Shown: positions 11,682-23,603 of the stretch, in pieces | Position numbering within the stretch: the first letter of the stretch is position 1 | Layout of the letters: the number at the start of each line of letters is the position of its first letter | NCBI GenBank assembly: GCA_947683625.1 | Contig: CANTUR010000669.1 | Coordinates: forward strand, 620,001 to 684,000 | Reading direction: 5' to 3' | DNA length: 64,000 nucleotides | From: Mallotus nudiflorus | Lineage: Eukaryota; Streptophyta; Magnoliopsida; Malpighiales; Euphorbiaceae | Notes under the pieces: model-generated | What the model was told of the DNA's origin: nothing | The model's input: the letters and a program-made list of their open reading frames with translations, nothing else | Database searches by the model: none | Translations under genes and position numbers: made by a program

Positions 11682-14600
11682 TTACGAGGTTAAGAGGGAA
11701 AAAAGATACGGGAACGAAACTCGCATCTCGGCTTCAGTTTTCCAAGTGCAATCCTCTACGGAATGGTTACTCCATAGCACCTTCACCATCGGTATCTCCT
11801 TAGTTCGCAGCTGTCGGATTTGGCGATCCACAATCGCCACCGGGTACTCCTCGTAAGTCAAATCATCGCTAAGCTCTATGGCTTGAGGTTGCAACACGTG
11901 AGACGAATCAGGGACGTATTTTTCTCAGCATGGACACATGAAATACAGGATGGATTCTCGATAGATCTGGTGGTAACACCAGCCTATACGCCACTTCCCT
12001 CACTCTAGATCGAACCTCAAACGGTCCAATGTATCTGGGAGCTAGCTTACCTTTCTTGTCAAATCTCATAACTCCTTTCATTGGAGACACCTTCAGGAAC
12101 ACCATGTCTCCAACCATGAAGGATACATCCTTCCTCCTAGGGTCAGCGTAGCTCTTCTGTCTACTGAAGGCTGTCTTCATTCGCTGCAGAATACTAGGGA
12201 CTTTCTCTGAAGTGATCTGCACCAACTCTGGTCCCGTTAACTGCCTCTCACCAATCTCCCAACACAAAGGTGATCTACACTTTCTACCATATAGTGCCTC
12301 ATACGGAGCCATCTCGATGCTAGCATAGTAGCTGTTGTTATAAGCAAACTCAATCAGTGGCAAGTGTGAATCCCATTGTCCTTCAAAATCCATTACACAT
12401 ATCCTCAGCATATCTTCTAACGTCTGGATGGTCCTCTCTGACTGACCATCTGTTTGAGGGTGGAAGGCCATACTGAAATCCAATCTGGTACCTAAGGCCT
12501 TGTGTAATTCTTGCCAAAAGACTGAGGTAAAAGTGGCTCCTCTATCCGACACTATGCTCACAGGCACTCCATGTAGACAAATAATCCTATTGACGTAAAG
12601 TCTCGTCAGTCTATCAGTAGAGTATGTCTTCTTTATAGGTAGAAAGTGTGCTGACTTAGTTAACCTGTCAACAATCACCCAAATAGCATCAAAACCTCCA
12701 GTATTTTGAGGTAACCCAGTCACGAAATCCATGGCTATCATATCCCATTTCCATTCAGGAATTGGCATACGTTGCAATAGTCCCGAGGGTCTCTGATGTT
12801 CAAGCTTTACTTACTAGCAAGTTAAGCACCTAGATACAAACTCTGTAATATCCTTCTTCATTCCATTCCACCAATATGTATCCTTCAGATTATGATACAT
12901 CTTGGTAGAACCTGGATGAACACTATATGCAGAAAAATATACTTCTTCCATAATCTCCTTTCTCAAGTCATCAACATCTGGCACACAAATCCTAGTGCCC
13001 AACCGCAATACACCTTCTCTGTCAATCATAAAGTCCCGTGACTGCCCTTGTTGCACTTCATACATGATTCTCTACAACTGGGGGTCTCTGCTCTGAGCTG
13101 CCTTAACCCAATCCAAGTATACTGATCGTACACTGAATTGAGCTAAAAGGCACTTTCGGGTAACTTTCATCTGCAACCCTTGATCAATCAACCCATGCAA
13201 CTCCTTGATAATAGGCCTTCTCTTTGTGCTAATATGGGCAAGGCTGCCTACTGATTTTTTACTCAAGGCATCTGCAACAACATTCGCCTTACCTGGATGG
13301 TATAAAATAGAACAATCATAATCCTTAAGGAGTTCCATCCATCTCCTCTGCCTCAGATTCAAGTCCCTCTGCTGGAAAATATATTTTAAGCTCTTGTGAT
13401 CAGTGTATATCTCACATGTCACTCCGTACAAGTAATGCTTCCATATTTTCAAAGCAAACACCACGGCTGCCATCTCCAGATCGTGAGTAGGATAGTTTTG
13501 CTCGTGGTTCTTTAATTGCCTCGAAGCATAAGCAATCACTTGGCCATTTTGCATTAACACATAGCCCAATCCTACTCTGGAAGCATCACAATACACTGTA
13601 TAACCTTCATTTCTAGAGGGCAAAGTTAGAATTGGAGCCGACGTCAACAAGTCCTTCAATTACTGAAAATGCTCTTTGCATTTGTCCGTCCATACAAACT
13701 TAGCATTCTTCTGGGTCAACCTTGTTAAAGGTGTAGCAATTTTAGAGAAGTCTTTCACAAATCTTCTGTAATAGCCTGCTAGACCCAGGAAACTCCGTAC
13801 TTCCCTAACTGTAGTCGGCCTTGGCCACTCTGTAATAGCCTCTATCTTCTTAGGGTCCACCTGTATGCCATCTCTAGAAACCACGTGGCCTAGAAATGCC
13901 ACTTGATGCAATCAGAACTCACACTTTGAGAATTTGGCATACAACCTGTGCTCCCTTAAGGTTTGAAGTACCCTTCTCAGATGCATCACATGCTCAGCCT
14001 CACTCTTGGAATAAACCAAGATATCGTCAATGAAAACTATCACAAATCGATCCAAGTATGGCCTGAATACCTGATTCATCAAGTCCATAAAGGCTGCTGG
14101 AGCATTAGTCAACCCAAAGGACATTACTAAAAACTCATAATGGCCATATTTTGTTTGAAAGGCTGTCTTGGGCTCATCACCTCTTTTGATTATCAACTGA
14201 TGATACCCAGATCTCAGGTCTATTTTAGAGAAGCATGTAGCACCTTGAAGTTGATCAAATAGGTCATCGATCCTCGGAAGTGGGTACTTGTTCTTGATGG
14301 TGACCTTATTCAACTGCCTGTAATCGATACAGAGTCGAAGGCTACCATCCTTCTTCTTCACGAACAACACCGGAGCACCCCAAGGCGATGTACTGGGTCT
14401 GATGAAACCTTTATCAAGCAACTCCTGCAACTGCTCTTTTAGCTCCTGTAGTTCAGCTGGTGCCATTCTGTAGGGTGGCATAGAAATAGGATCCGTACCA
14501 GGTATGACATCGATACAAAACTCTATCTCTCTGTTTGGTGGTAATCCTAGTAATTCTTCAGGAAAGACATCCAGAAATTCACACACCACTGGCACCTGCT

Positions 14601-15225
14601 CAATTGCCACATTCTCCTTCTCAACATCTCTTACCACTGCCAAGTAACCCTGACAACCCCTTCTAAGCATCTTCCGGGCTGTAATGGTAGAAATGAGATT
14701 ACAAGGCATGGAGCTCTTTTCACCCTTGAAACAGAATTCTTCCTCATCTAGAATTCTGAACACCACTTCTTTCTCTCTATAATTCATCGAAGCATAATAC
14801 CTCGACAACCAATCCATGCCCAAAATAATGTCGAATTCCAGCACATCAAGCAATACTAAGTCCGCCAATAATTCTCTACCATCAACTATCACCAGACACA
14901 AAGGAAATAAGACATCTATCTCTAACTCGTCACTAAGAGGAGTCAAAACAAATAAAGGATAGGACAACCTAGTAGGCTGCCACTCGATTCTAGAAGCGAA
15001 CACAGGAGAAATGAAGGAATGTGAAGCACCGGGGTCAAACAACACTCTAGCATCGCATGCATAGACTGAGAGAATACCTGCTACCACTGCATTCAAAGTC
15101 TGAGCATCCTGTGGTGTCAAAGTGAACACTCGAGCCTGACCACGACCTGCCTGCTGAGAAGCCAAAGGCTGCGCAAAACCACGTCCGCTAGGTCTACCAA
15201 CTAAACCTCGACCCTGCTGACTCAT
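11682..15225 (-). pseudogene. Tekay pol: protease, RT, RNase H, integrase, chromodomain (broken)
   Basis: Read leftward in the same frame as gag. In order: aspartic protease (L-F-D-P-G-A-S-H-S-F, near 15045), reverse transcriptase with V-F-I-D-D-I-L (near 14025), RNase H (Y-C-D-A-S, near 13590), the zinc-binding and core domains of integrase (M-D-F-V-T-G; S-D-R-G-A-T-F; H-P-Q-T-D-G-Q-S-E-R), and a chromodomain (Y-P-V-A-I-V-D...V-L-W...E-D-C-T-W, 11897-11700). Breaks: TGA at 13914-13912, TAA at 13662-13660, TAG at 13074-13072, TAG at 12816-12814, TAA at 12813-12811, and an extra base in the T run at 11919-11923 that shifts the chromodomain out of frame. Each nonsense codon differs by one C-to-T or G-to-A change from the Gln or Trp expected at that site. 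It cannot make the full polyprotein. Confidence 0.93.
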
Positions 15226-15228
15226 AGG

Positions 15229-16515
15229 CTGAGGCAGTCTCTGCTGTGGCTGTATGGGTGCTCGATACTACTGAGGCATCGGATAGTAGGGTTGAGCCAC
15301 TGATAAAGATGAACCCTGAACGTACTGTGGCTGATAACCGGAGTGAGGATAAGCTCTGGCAAGATGTCCAACCTGCCCACATCTGAAGCAAGCGCCCATC
15401 AACATATGACACGGGCCCTGATGAAATCATCCGCAACTCACGTAAGCACTGGCTCCTGACCCAGAACTACTCTGCCCAAAACTCTACCCATTACTACTAC
15501 TACTAACTCCTGTACCGAATCTAGGACCCCTACCACTCCTTCTATTTGAGGCGTACCCATGTCAGCCAACTCGGTGAGTCCTAGACCTCCTACCGCTCTG
15601 CTGAGAACTACCCACAGCCTGCTGACTCAAACTGCCGATGTGAAATGCTGGCTGCTGGTACCCAGGAGCTACACCATAACCACTACCCCCCATCATATAA
15701 GGATTTATCATGGTGCCCTGGCGGATATGTCGCCTCTTAATCAAACGGGTCTCCTCAATCACACTCTCTAAGGTGCAGTCCTCGGTACGCATACCAATAA
15801 AAATGGGTCCTAATCCAGTAACATATAGCTCCATTGCTCTGTAAGGGTCCCTCCTAATATCTTCTGCATGTCGGGACAGCCTATTAAACTCTCTAGTGTA
15901 GTCCTCCATTGACCTATCGCCTCTAGTGATGTGGAGTAACTGCCACCTGTAGGCATCTCAGGTGGCTGGAGGATAAAAAAATCTTAAAAAGTGATCCTTA
16001 AGCTCTGGCCAAGTCAGCTCGTGCATCAATGGCTGAATCGACTGCATAAACCAATCCTGAGCGGCCGCCTGAACCAACAACTCCACAATCATAATCCTCT
16101 AATAATCCGTATGTCCCGTCCTGGTGCGTGCCTCAATCGTATTAATGAAGTCTAAGGCATCACTCGTACCGTCGAAAGAAACTCTACCAATCCGAGAGTA
16201 AAGAAGCGCTGCCTCAGTATCTGACATCCCCTGATTCCTCTGCTGAAGCATCTGCTGTACAAGGGGCATTGCCTAATTCAATGCTGCTAGACCTTGATTA
16301 ATCCATGTCAGTCCAACTACAAAGGCTGTAGGGTCAATAGCTAGGGCTTCAGGCTCGACTGGCTGCTGATCAGGAATCTCAGCTGTAGCTACCCTAGCTC
16401 GACCTCTACCTCTGCCCCTATGACGTGGAGCAGGAAGGGGAGCCTCATCATGCACAGACTGCTCATCAAATCTAAGGGTCAGATCGACATCGGGGTCGGT
16501 ACGCACGCACCTCAT
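15229..16515 (-). pseudogene. Tekay gag (broken)
   Basis: The start chosen is ATG at 16515 (M-R-C-V-R-T). It is followed by a basic G-R-G-R-G-R-A-R stretch, the retrotransposon gag core (around M-E-D-Y-T-R-E-F-N-R-L-S at 15909) and a zinc knuckle near 15390-15350 (C-F-R-C-G-Q-V-G-H-L-A-R-A-Y). The frame is continuous with pol over about 4.6 kb. Seven nonsense codons interrupt it: TAG 16275-16273, TAG 16101-16099, TGA 15960-15958, TGA 15564-15562, TAG 15486-15484, TGA 15429-15427 and TAG 15270-15268. The last Cys of the CCHC knuckle is Tyr. No gag indel was needed to follow the frame. Confidence 0.88.
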
Positions 16516-16671
16516 TCTGAAAAGAAGACAAGGAAAAATTGAATTCAAAATGGGGTAAGAATATTTAAAGCAATGCGGAATTAGAAATAAAAACATCTCA
16601 AAGACAATTATCAATCCTAAAGCTACAGTAGTTACATAGAAAGACAGACATAGACAATTAATCGAACTTAT

Positions 16672-16683
16672 GCTCTGATACCA
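16672..16683 (-). promoter_or_regulatory. Primer-binding site, initiator tRNA-Met type
   Basis: On the minus strand, TGGTATCAGAGC lies four bases inside the 5' LTR. It is the sequence complementary to the 3' end of plant initiator tRNA-Met used by most plant LTR retrotransposons. Confidence 0.92.
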
Positions 16684-16912
16684 ACTTTGTCACGACCCGA
16701 ACCCGAGGGCACGTGACCGGCACTAGGGAATGGGTAGGCATAAGGCCCCCGAAACCCGTAGTAAAGGAAAAGAAAATAAAACCATTCATATTTTAAACTT
16801 TAATTAACAACAAAACATATTATCAAACTGCTTAATAAAAATATGTTTCAACATCTCATATTATAAATTGAATTTAAATCTTATACATAAGCGTAATTTA
16901 CATAAATAAATT

Positions 16913-19900
16913 TGTCACGACCCAAAACAGGGGCCATGACCGGCGTTAGGGAATGAGAATTCTTTCGAATCCGGAACCCGTAGCAAGCCTAAAAAAAAAT
17001 AAACATGCAATAATAATAACAATATATAATACAGCGGAAATAAAAATCATAAATATCATAATAACAATCCACCACGGGATTTAAATTAAATACTCATCTC
17101 ATATATATAAATCTTTTAATACAAATCCAGTTCAAATATATATAATACAACATCTCTTTAAATATTTAACGACTACTGCAGTGTCTATATAAAATAAAAC
17201 TCAAGACTCAGAGAAACAGTTTACATAAAGAAGCCGGGGCGAAAGAAATCCGGCGTACAGGCCTGCTACTGAGGTCTGAAGATGTTGACTCTCCTGAAAA
17301 ATTATCAACGGAGGGGAGTCAGACCTCACTGAGTGAATTACTATAATATATATACATGCATGCTAAATGACAATGCATACAATCAACAGTATATATCTAA
17401 TATGTATATATACAGGCAATACACATAGATGCAATAAAATCATTTTATATATATTTTGTCTGAAAACCACTGATTATGAAGGATCAAATGGAACCCTATG
17501 ATATCGTAACCTCAAAAATAGTGTTAGACAACACTCTAGCCACACAGGCTCACTTAATCAAAATATATCCACTTAATCCATTTAGACAGTAGACTGGCCC
17601 CGAGACACTTGGTCAACCGAGCTCCAGCAATCACACTCCCAAATCACATCTCACACATCAAATAATCATAATCAATCAATATCCATAAATAGGTTAGTAA
17701 TATAGCCTAAATACTATAGGCGTACCGGTACGTACTCGATCCTAGTGCTGCCCACTAGGTAGCACGTTCTATCGATATCCTTCATCAATAAATATAAAAC
17801 ATTCATTCACAAATAAATGATGCATGAATTTAAATAAAATAACAATATAAACCATATATATACTGAAAATATACCAAAAGTAAACCAGGTATATTCCGAG
17901 TATATATACGTCAAATAAATCCAGTTAAATTACAAAATAAACTAGAGATATATTTGAAAACATTTTAAACACAGTTCATTAATAAAACATGCATTTAATT
18001 TAATATATACCAAAAATAAACCAAAAATAAACTAAATATAAACTTAAGTAATAATCAAATTATTTATGCATATTTAATCAAAATAAAACATGTATTTTCT
18101 AAATCATGCATCCTAAGCATATATATATAAAATAGCAACTCACAAATTAGTACGCTCCACGAGATGGGTCCGACGGGCCTGGTCCACTAGGCCTCGGTCT
18201 CGGCGCAACTAAACAAACAATAACGACAAAAATCAGAATAACCCTAACAGAAATCCTAGAATTCGATCTAGAGTATTAGACACAGAATTGAAATTAGGGT
18301 TCGACCGGACATCACGTTTTACGAGAATTCTACCCAAAATTCGACAGAACCTCCCCTATAAAATGGACATCTCTCTACTCAAAGAGTAGAGCCAACCCTG
18401 CAAAGAAACACACTTCGAAAAACAAGCTCAAAACAAATCCACAACCCCTCGGTCGGACTCCAAACTACAGTCTACCGACCGGGGTCCACAAACACAGAAC
18501 AATTCCGAAAATACCAAAAATACCCTTAAATAATAGAAATTCATTTTATACGTAGAAATTACATAATTAACCTTTAAACACATTAAAACCGATAAAACTC
18601 ATTTTATTAGTAAAACCGTATATTATATATATAATTGAAAATAATTCACGAAAAATAGTTTTAATTAGTTAAAAATACTAAATAATTTGTAGAAATCATT
18701 TTTATACCTTATATAACTATTAAAACCAATTAAATTACATTTTTAGCCAATTTTGTGTAAAATTACCAAAATACCCCTATATATATAAATATACTATAAT
18801 TACTTCAAAAATTCACCAAAAATAGTATAATTATCCAAAATTAATTTTCTCAACATATTTATCAATAATATAAATAATTAAACTCAATTATCCAATTAAA
18901 TTCAATTAAAAACACAATTAACCCTAATTTCCTAAATTACATAAACTCAAATAATTCAAAATAAATACATAGAAATTCATAAAAATTCCAAATAAATTCC
19001 TATAATTCATTTAAACACCTATAATTACCATAAAACACAATTTCATAATTTAAATAATTAATTTTCGAAAATTAGAAAATAATATTAAAATATTCAAAAA
19101 TACCCAAAAATCCAAAAAATCTCCAAAAATTCTACAAAAATTCATACATGTAGATTAATCTACTATAATCAACATTTGTGAAGGGAGTTTTCATGAATCA
19201 ATCAATTCAAAGGTCAAAAAAATCAAAAACCCTAATATGGCCGAAATTGAAAATTCGAAACCTAAGCAAATCAAGACCATTTCAGCTCAAACCAAAGCTA
19301 GAATCACACTCACCGGAGCTCAAGGAGAAGAAAGAGACTGGCGGTGTCAAAAATGGTGGTCGGAATCGTCGTGATCGACGGTGGCTCGACTTTCGGCTTC
19401 TCCGGCCAAAAATGGCTTCCAAGTGTCGGAATTAGCTGCTACAGGCGGCAAAAGAGGCTGGGGAAGGTGGTGGCACACCGGACGGCACACCAACGGTGAG
19501 AAATCGATAGTTGCAGGTGGTGGTTGGTGATCGGACGCAATCGGGGAAGAAGGAGGAGAAATCGGGGCTAAATGGTAATTTTCCAAAAGTTTTGGTTTTT
19601 AACTTATAATATATATATATATATATATATACTATATATTAAAATAATATTAAATTACACACATTAAATATACACCACACACATATAATTTAATATTTTA
19701 ATAATTTATACTAAATAAAAATAATTAAATAACAATAAAACTAATAAATAATTAATAAAATATTAGGGTAATATTAAACCCTAATTAAATAAATATATAC
19801 ACACATAGGCTTTATTTAGTATTTTAAAAATACGTATGAGTTCATGCAAGTCCGAAAATATATTTAAAATAATTAATAATAAATTATTTACGTGAAAACT

Positions 19901-20078
19901 TCCCCAAAAATGCAAGTCCAGGGAAAATTTTACGTAAAGCACTGTAAATAATACATAATAATTAAAATAGGTTTTAAATACACATTAACTTGTAAAATAT
20001 CGTAATATATATACAAAAATTATTAACACTGCATATCCCGGTACAGTGTTAAAATGTTTAAAAATACGGGATATTACA
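16913..20078 (-). mobile_element. Nested solo LTR of a related Gypsy family (3166 bp)
   Basis: Begins TGTCACGACCCAAAACAG and ends GGGATATTACA, with TG...CA termini and a perfect 5-bp target duplication AAATT (16908-16912 and 20079-20083). The flanks join exactly to the continuous sequence seen in the left LTR near 8706. It contains no gag or pol, only LTR modules: the two hairpins at 17721-17759, CACGTTTTACGAG at 18312, the CTCTACTC/GAGTAGAG hairpin at 18373-18391 and a GC-rich block at 19180-19575. It is what remains after recombination between the two LTRs of a full element. Confidence 0.9.
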
Positions 20079-21451
20079 AAATTACACAAGTATTTTTAAA
20101 CCATACAAATCCTTAATACAAATACTACTGCAGCAGCTTAGATTAACACACAGTACAGCTTACAATGACCTACATAAAATAGCCGATGAAGAAGAAACCT
20201 GGTGTGGAGGTAGTCTGAGGTCGAACTCCCAAGCTCCTGAAAAAAAATAAATTGAGGGGAATCGAACCTCACTGAGTAAGTCAATAAAAAGAGCTGTACG
20301 ATTTGAAAACCTTTGAAAACTATATATATGTTTATAGTGAAAATAATTTATAATGTATAAGTATAGTTTTTCAAAAAAAATCTCGGTAGAACCCTAAATC
20401 CAAAAATCTAAATGGCCAACTGGGCCCACTTATTCCAATTAGACTATCGGTCCCCGAGAGCAAAGGCATCAACCGAGGCACCAAGTCGTAGTCATTCACT
20501 TAATCCAAATATATGGCACTGGCGGTCCCCGAGAGCAAAGGCATCGACCGAGGCACCCATCCCAGTCCATTATTAACCTTTCGATCATTGGCGGTCCCCG
20601 AGAGCAAAGGCTTCCACCAAGGCACCCATCCCAGTTTAACATTAATCAATCATACAATTATCGGATCCATCTCTCAATCTCTACCATGTGCACATAGTCC
20701 TGGTGAAGCCCACCAGGTAGCCCGTTCTACCAAAATTTTTCAAAATCGATTTTAATTAAATAAAATGCGTTTAAATATTAATTAACAACATTAAATTAAA
20801 TAAACCATATAATCAATATTAAAATATAAGTGCACATATTTGTTAATTAAAACACACGCACAGATCATTCTATCGACTTACAAGATGAATATGAAGGCTG
20901 ACAACCACGCGTCTGCCTCGGTCTCACGGCTTCTGCTCCAATATGCTCTAGAAAGAAAATAACAAATCGATTTTAAAACATGACTATGGAATTGAAATCA
21001 TAAATGAACAAACAATGAATTTCCAGACTGACTCGAGGAAGATCGGACAAGACTCGACAGACAGGATAACCTAACTAATGGTAGAAATTTTACGAATATC
21101 ACGTTTTACGAGAAAATCTATCGAAATTTCGACAGAGTCTCCTCTGTAAAACGGACATCTCTCTACCAAAGGTAGAGCCAGACCTGCATAGAAAATGCAC
21201 TTCTAATAACAACAAACACCCACACTCAAGTCGGGCTCCCAAAACTACAATTTGCCCCGACCGAGATTACAACTCAATAAAATACCGAGAATTAAAAACA
21301 TTTATTTCTCAAACACATATTTCCCATACACATATACTAAAAATAAATAAAATTATATAAAATCTCAATTATTCAAAATTAAACAATTAAATTTGCATTC
21401 CATCATCAAAATATAAATATAATTATAATCCAAATTAAAACCATTGTAATG

Positions 21452-21454
<3 letters not shown>

Positions 21455-21498
<44 letters not shown>
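21455..21498. repeat. (TA)n microsatellite in the Tekay right LTR
   Basis: Matches the tract at 10083-10138 in the left LTR. The two copies differ in length. Confidence 0.9.
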
Positions 21499-21501
<3 letters not shown>

Positions 21502-22732
21502 TGAAATTTAATATTTAAAATTTACACTACTTAAATAAAAATACCAATTAATTTATAAAAATTGTCTAAACCCTTTAAATATTAATAAAACTAATTAAAA
21601 TATATATTTTACCATATTTAGTGTAAAATTACATTTTTACCCCCCTAAAATACATACATTACATAATGTGCTATTAATACTAAAAATAATTCCTTAAAAT
21701 TATTTAATCATCCCAAAAATTATTTTCTCAAAATAAACCTTCCTAATATAATTAAAACATACAATCAACCAAAAATTTTTCTCCCAAAAATTTTATTTAA
21801 TCTAAAAATCACATTTGGCATAAACTCAAAAATATTTATAAAAATAGTATAAAAATCACAAAAATTATAAATTGAGTTCTATAAAATTAATAACATTCAC
21901 TAATAACCTCAATTATTAAAATTTCATAATTTTTAACCATAATTTTTGAAATTAGCATAATTACCCATTAAATACCTAAAATTTACATAAACCTCTAATT
22001 AACACCAAAATTCTAAAACCTAAAATAAAATTAATATATTAAGGACAATTAACTATAATCACTTTAATTATACTAACTAAACCAAATAAAACCCAATAAA
22101 TCAACTAAAAAAAATTAAAATAAATAAATAAAAATTATGCAAAAATTCTGTAAATTAAGAAAAATTAGGAAAAATATTTAAAAATCCAAATTGAAGCAAT
22201 TTATGGGCATAATCCAACATATACTCAAAAACAACCTAAAATCAACATTCAAAATCGAGCAGCAACTAGAAAACAACCTGTCAACAACCTAAAAACAACT
22301 ATGTGCAACTCACCTTCAACCTTCAATTCCAGTGCCGGAGGTGAGTTGCAGCGGCGGCTCTTGGCTTGGACGGACATCTAAGACGATGAGGGAAGTTGGG
22401 GAAGCTTGGGTGGTGCTGGATCAGCTTGGATCAAAGCTGACAGAGGAAAGAAATGAGGAATGGCAGCAGCAGCTCTTCCCTTGGCAGCTTGGTGCGACAG
22501 CAATGGTGTCACCGGTGATGGCAGGATGAATAGCATAGGGAAGAAGAAGAGAAGGAGGGTGAGAGACGATGAGGGAGAGGGTATAGGCTCAGGAAGTTTC
22601 TATTTTCTCTTCTTCTCTTTTTTTTTCTTCTTCTTCGCTGTTTCCCTACTTTCTTTCTGCTTTCTTTTCTTTTGATTTTTTTTGTCTTCTTTGCCTTATT
22701 AATTCCGTTTGGTCCACTTACTACACATAAAA

Positions 22733-22734
<2 letters not shown>

Positions 22735-22780
<46 letters not shown>
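22735..22780. repeat. (AT)n microsatellite in the Tekay right LTR
   Basis: An uninterrupted AT tract. The left LTR has only a short version at 11363-11377, so this copy expanded (or the other shrank) after insertion. Confidence 0.9.
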
Positions 22781-22785
<5 letters not shown>

Positions 22786-23025
22786 TGCATGTATGTGTAT
22801 AGATAAATATTGGTACATATATATATATATATATACATATACTACATATACATACATACATACACAAATTATTTTAATATACACATCTAAAATAATATTT
22901 AACCCTAAATATAATATAAACATAAATAAAATATAATATGAAAAAAAAAGTAATTATTACTAATACGATTTGATAAAAAATATCTCTTTTTATTTAAGTA
23001 AATATATATAGGGTATTACAGGAAG

Positions 23026-23603
23026 GGCTACTGTTCCTCGCGCGAAGGAGAAGGAATGCTAGATGGTGATGGTTTCGATTCAGACAACAAGGAGAGGAAG
23101 CAAGCTAATGGTGATGAAGATGGCTTGATGAGGGTCTGAACTAGGTGAGAAGAAGAACATAAGGAGAGGAAGCAGGAAAGAAACGGGAAAAAAAAGGAAA
23201 AAAGAAATAGGTGGTTTGCATTTTGACTTAACATAAGCTTTTATCTAATAATAATAATAATAATACCAAAAATTACTCAACCACACACTTTAATAAATAA
23301 TCAACTATCACATAAATATATGTATACATATATACATATACATACCCATATGATACACATACACACACATAACTTTAAATAAATACATATAACACTATAT
23401 GATATAAAATACATTTAAGTTAAAGTTCTATAAAATTCAAATAATAATATAGTACATACTAGTGTCCCAAAATAAATTTGATAATTAGATATAACAATTC
23501 AATAAAATAAAATAATAACAATATAAGATAAAAATAATTAATAATATTGCAAATCTTGATATTTATTTATATAAATTAATTTTAAAAAATTCAGGTTATT
23601 ATA
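23026..23603 (-). mobile_element. Outer solo LTR, right part
   Basis: Resumes the GC-rich block interrupted at 8477 (the join is the GGAAG duplication) and runs to GGTTATTATA at 23594-23603, which resembles the GGGTATTACA end of the related LTRs with the terminal CA lost. With 6167-8477 the LTR is about 2.9 kb. I could not find a matching 5-bp duplication around 6167 and 23603, as expected for an old copy. Confidence 0.6.

Larger units (their letters stand above)
8478..23020 (-). mobile_element. Full-length Tekay-type chromovirus (Ty3/Gypsy) retrotransposon
   Basis: A complete element bounded by TG...CA LTRs with a perfect 5-bp target duplication GGAAG (8473-8477 and 23021-23025). The coding strand is minus, so the 5' LTR is the right one (16688-23020, itself interrupted) and the 3' LTR is the left one (8478-11625). 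Order on the minus strand: LTR, primer-binding site, gag, protease, reverse transcriptase, RNase H, integrase, chromodomain, polypurine tract, LTR. The chromodomain and the ~3.1-kb LTRs fit the Tekay/Del clade. The LTRs differ at well under 1% in the AT-rich half and about 4% in the GC-rich half by eye. That suggests an insertion that is not ancient, yet the coding region is full of stops. Confidence 0.93.
16688..23020 (-). repeat. Tekay 5' LTR (right copy), split by a nested solo LTR
   Basis: The LTR sequence is 16688-16912 plus 20084-23020; 16913-20078 and one copy of AAATT are later additions. Removing them gives about 3.16 kb, co-linear with the left copy. Compared with that copy it lacks a short GCCTAAAG stretch near 16764, and its AT tract at 22735-22780 is about three times as long (about 46 versus 15 bp). 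Confidence 0.93.

Noticed and set aside
15194..15436. Ser-rich minus-strand frame in the Tekay gag-pol region
   Set aside because: It is out of frame with the gag-pol reading, whose zinc knuckle lies in the other frame.
22709..22936. Frame made of Tyr-Ile repeats
   Set aside because: It is the translation of the AT microsatellite.
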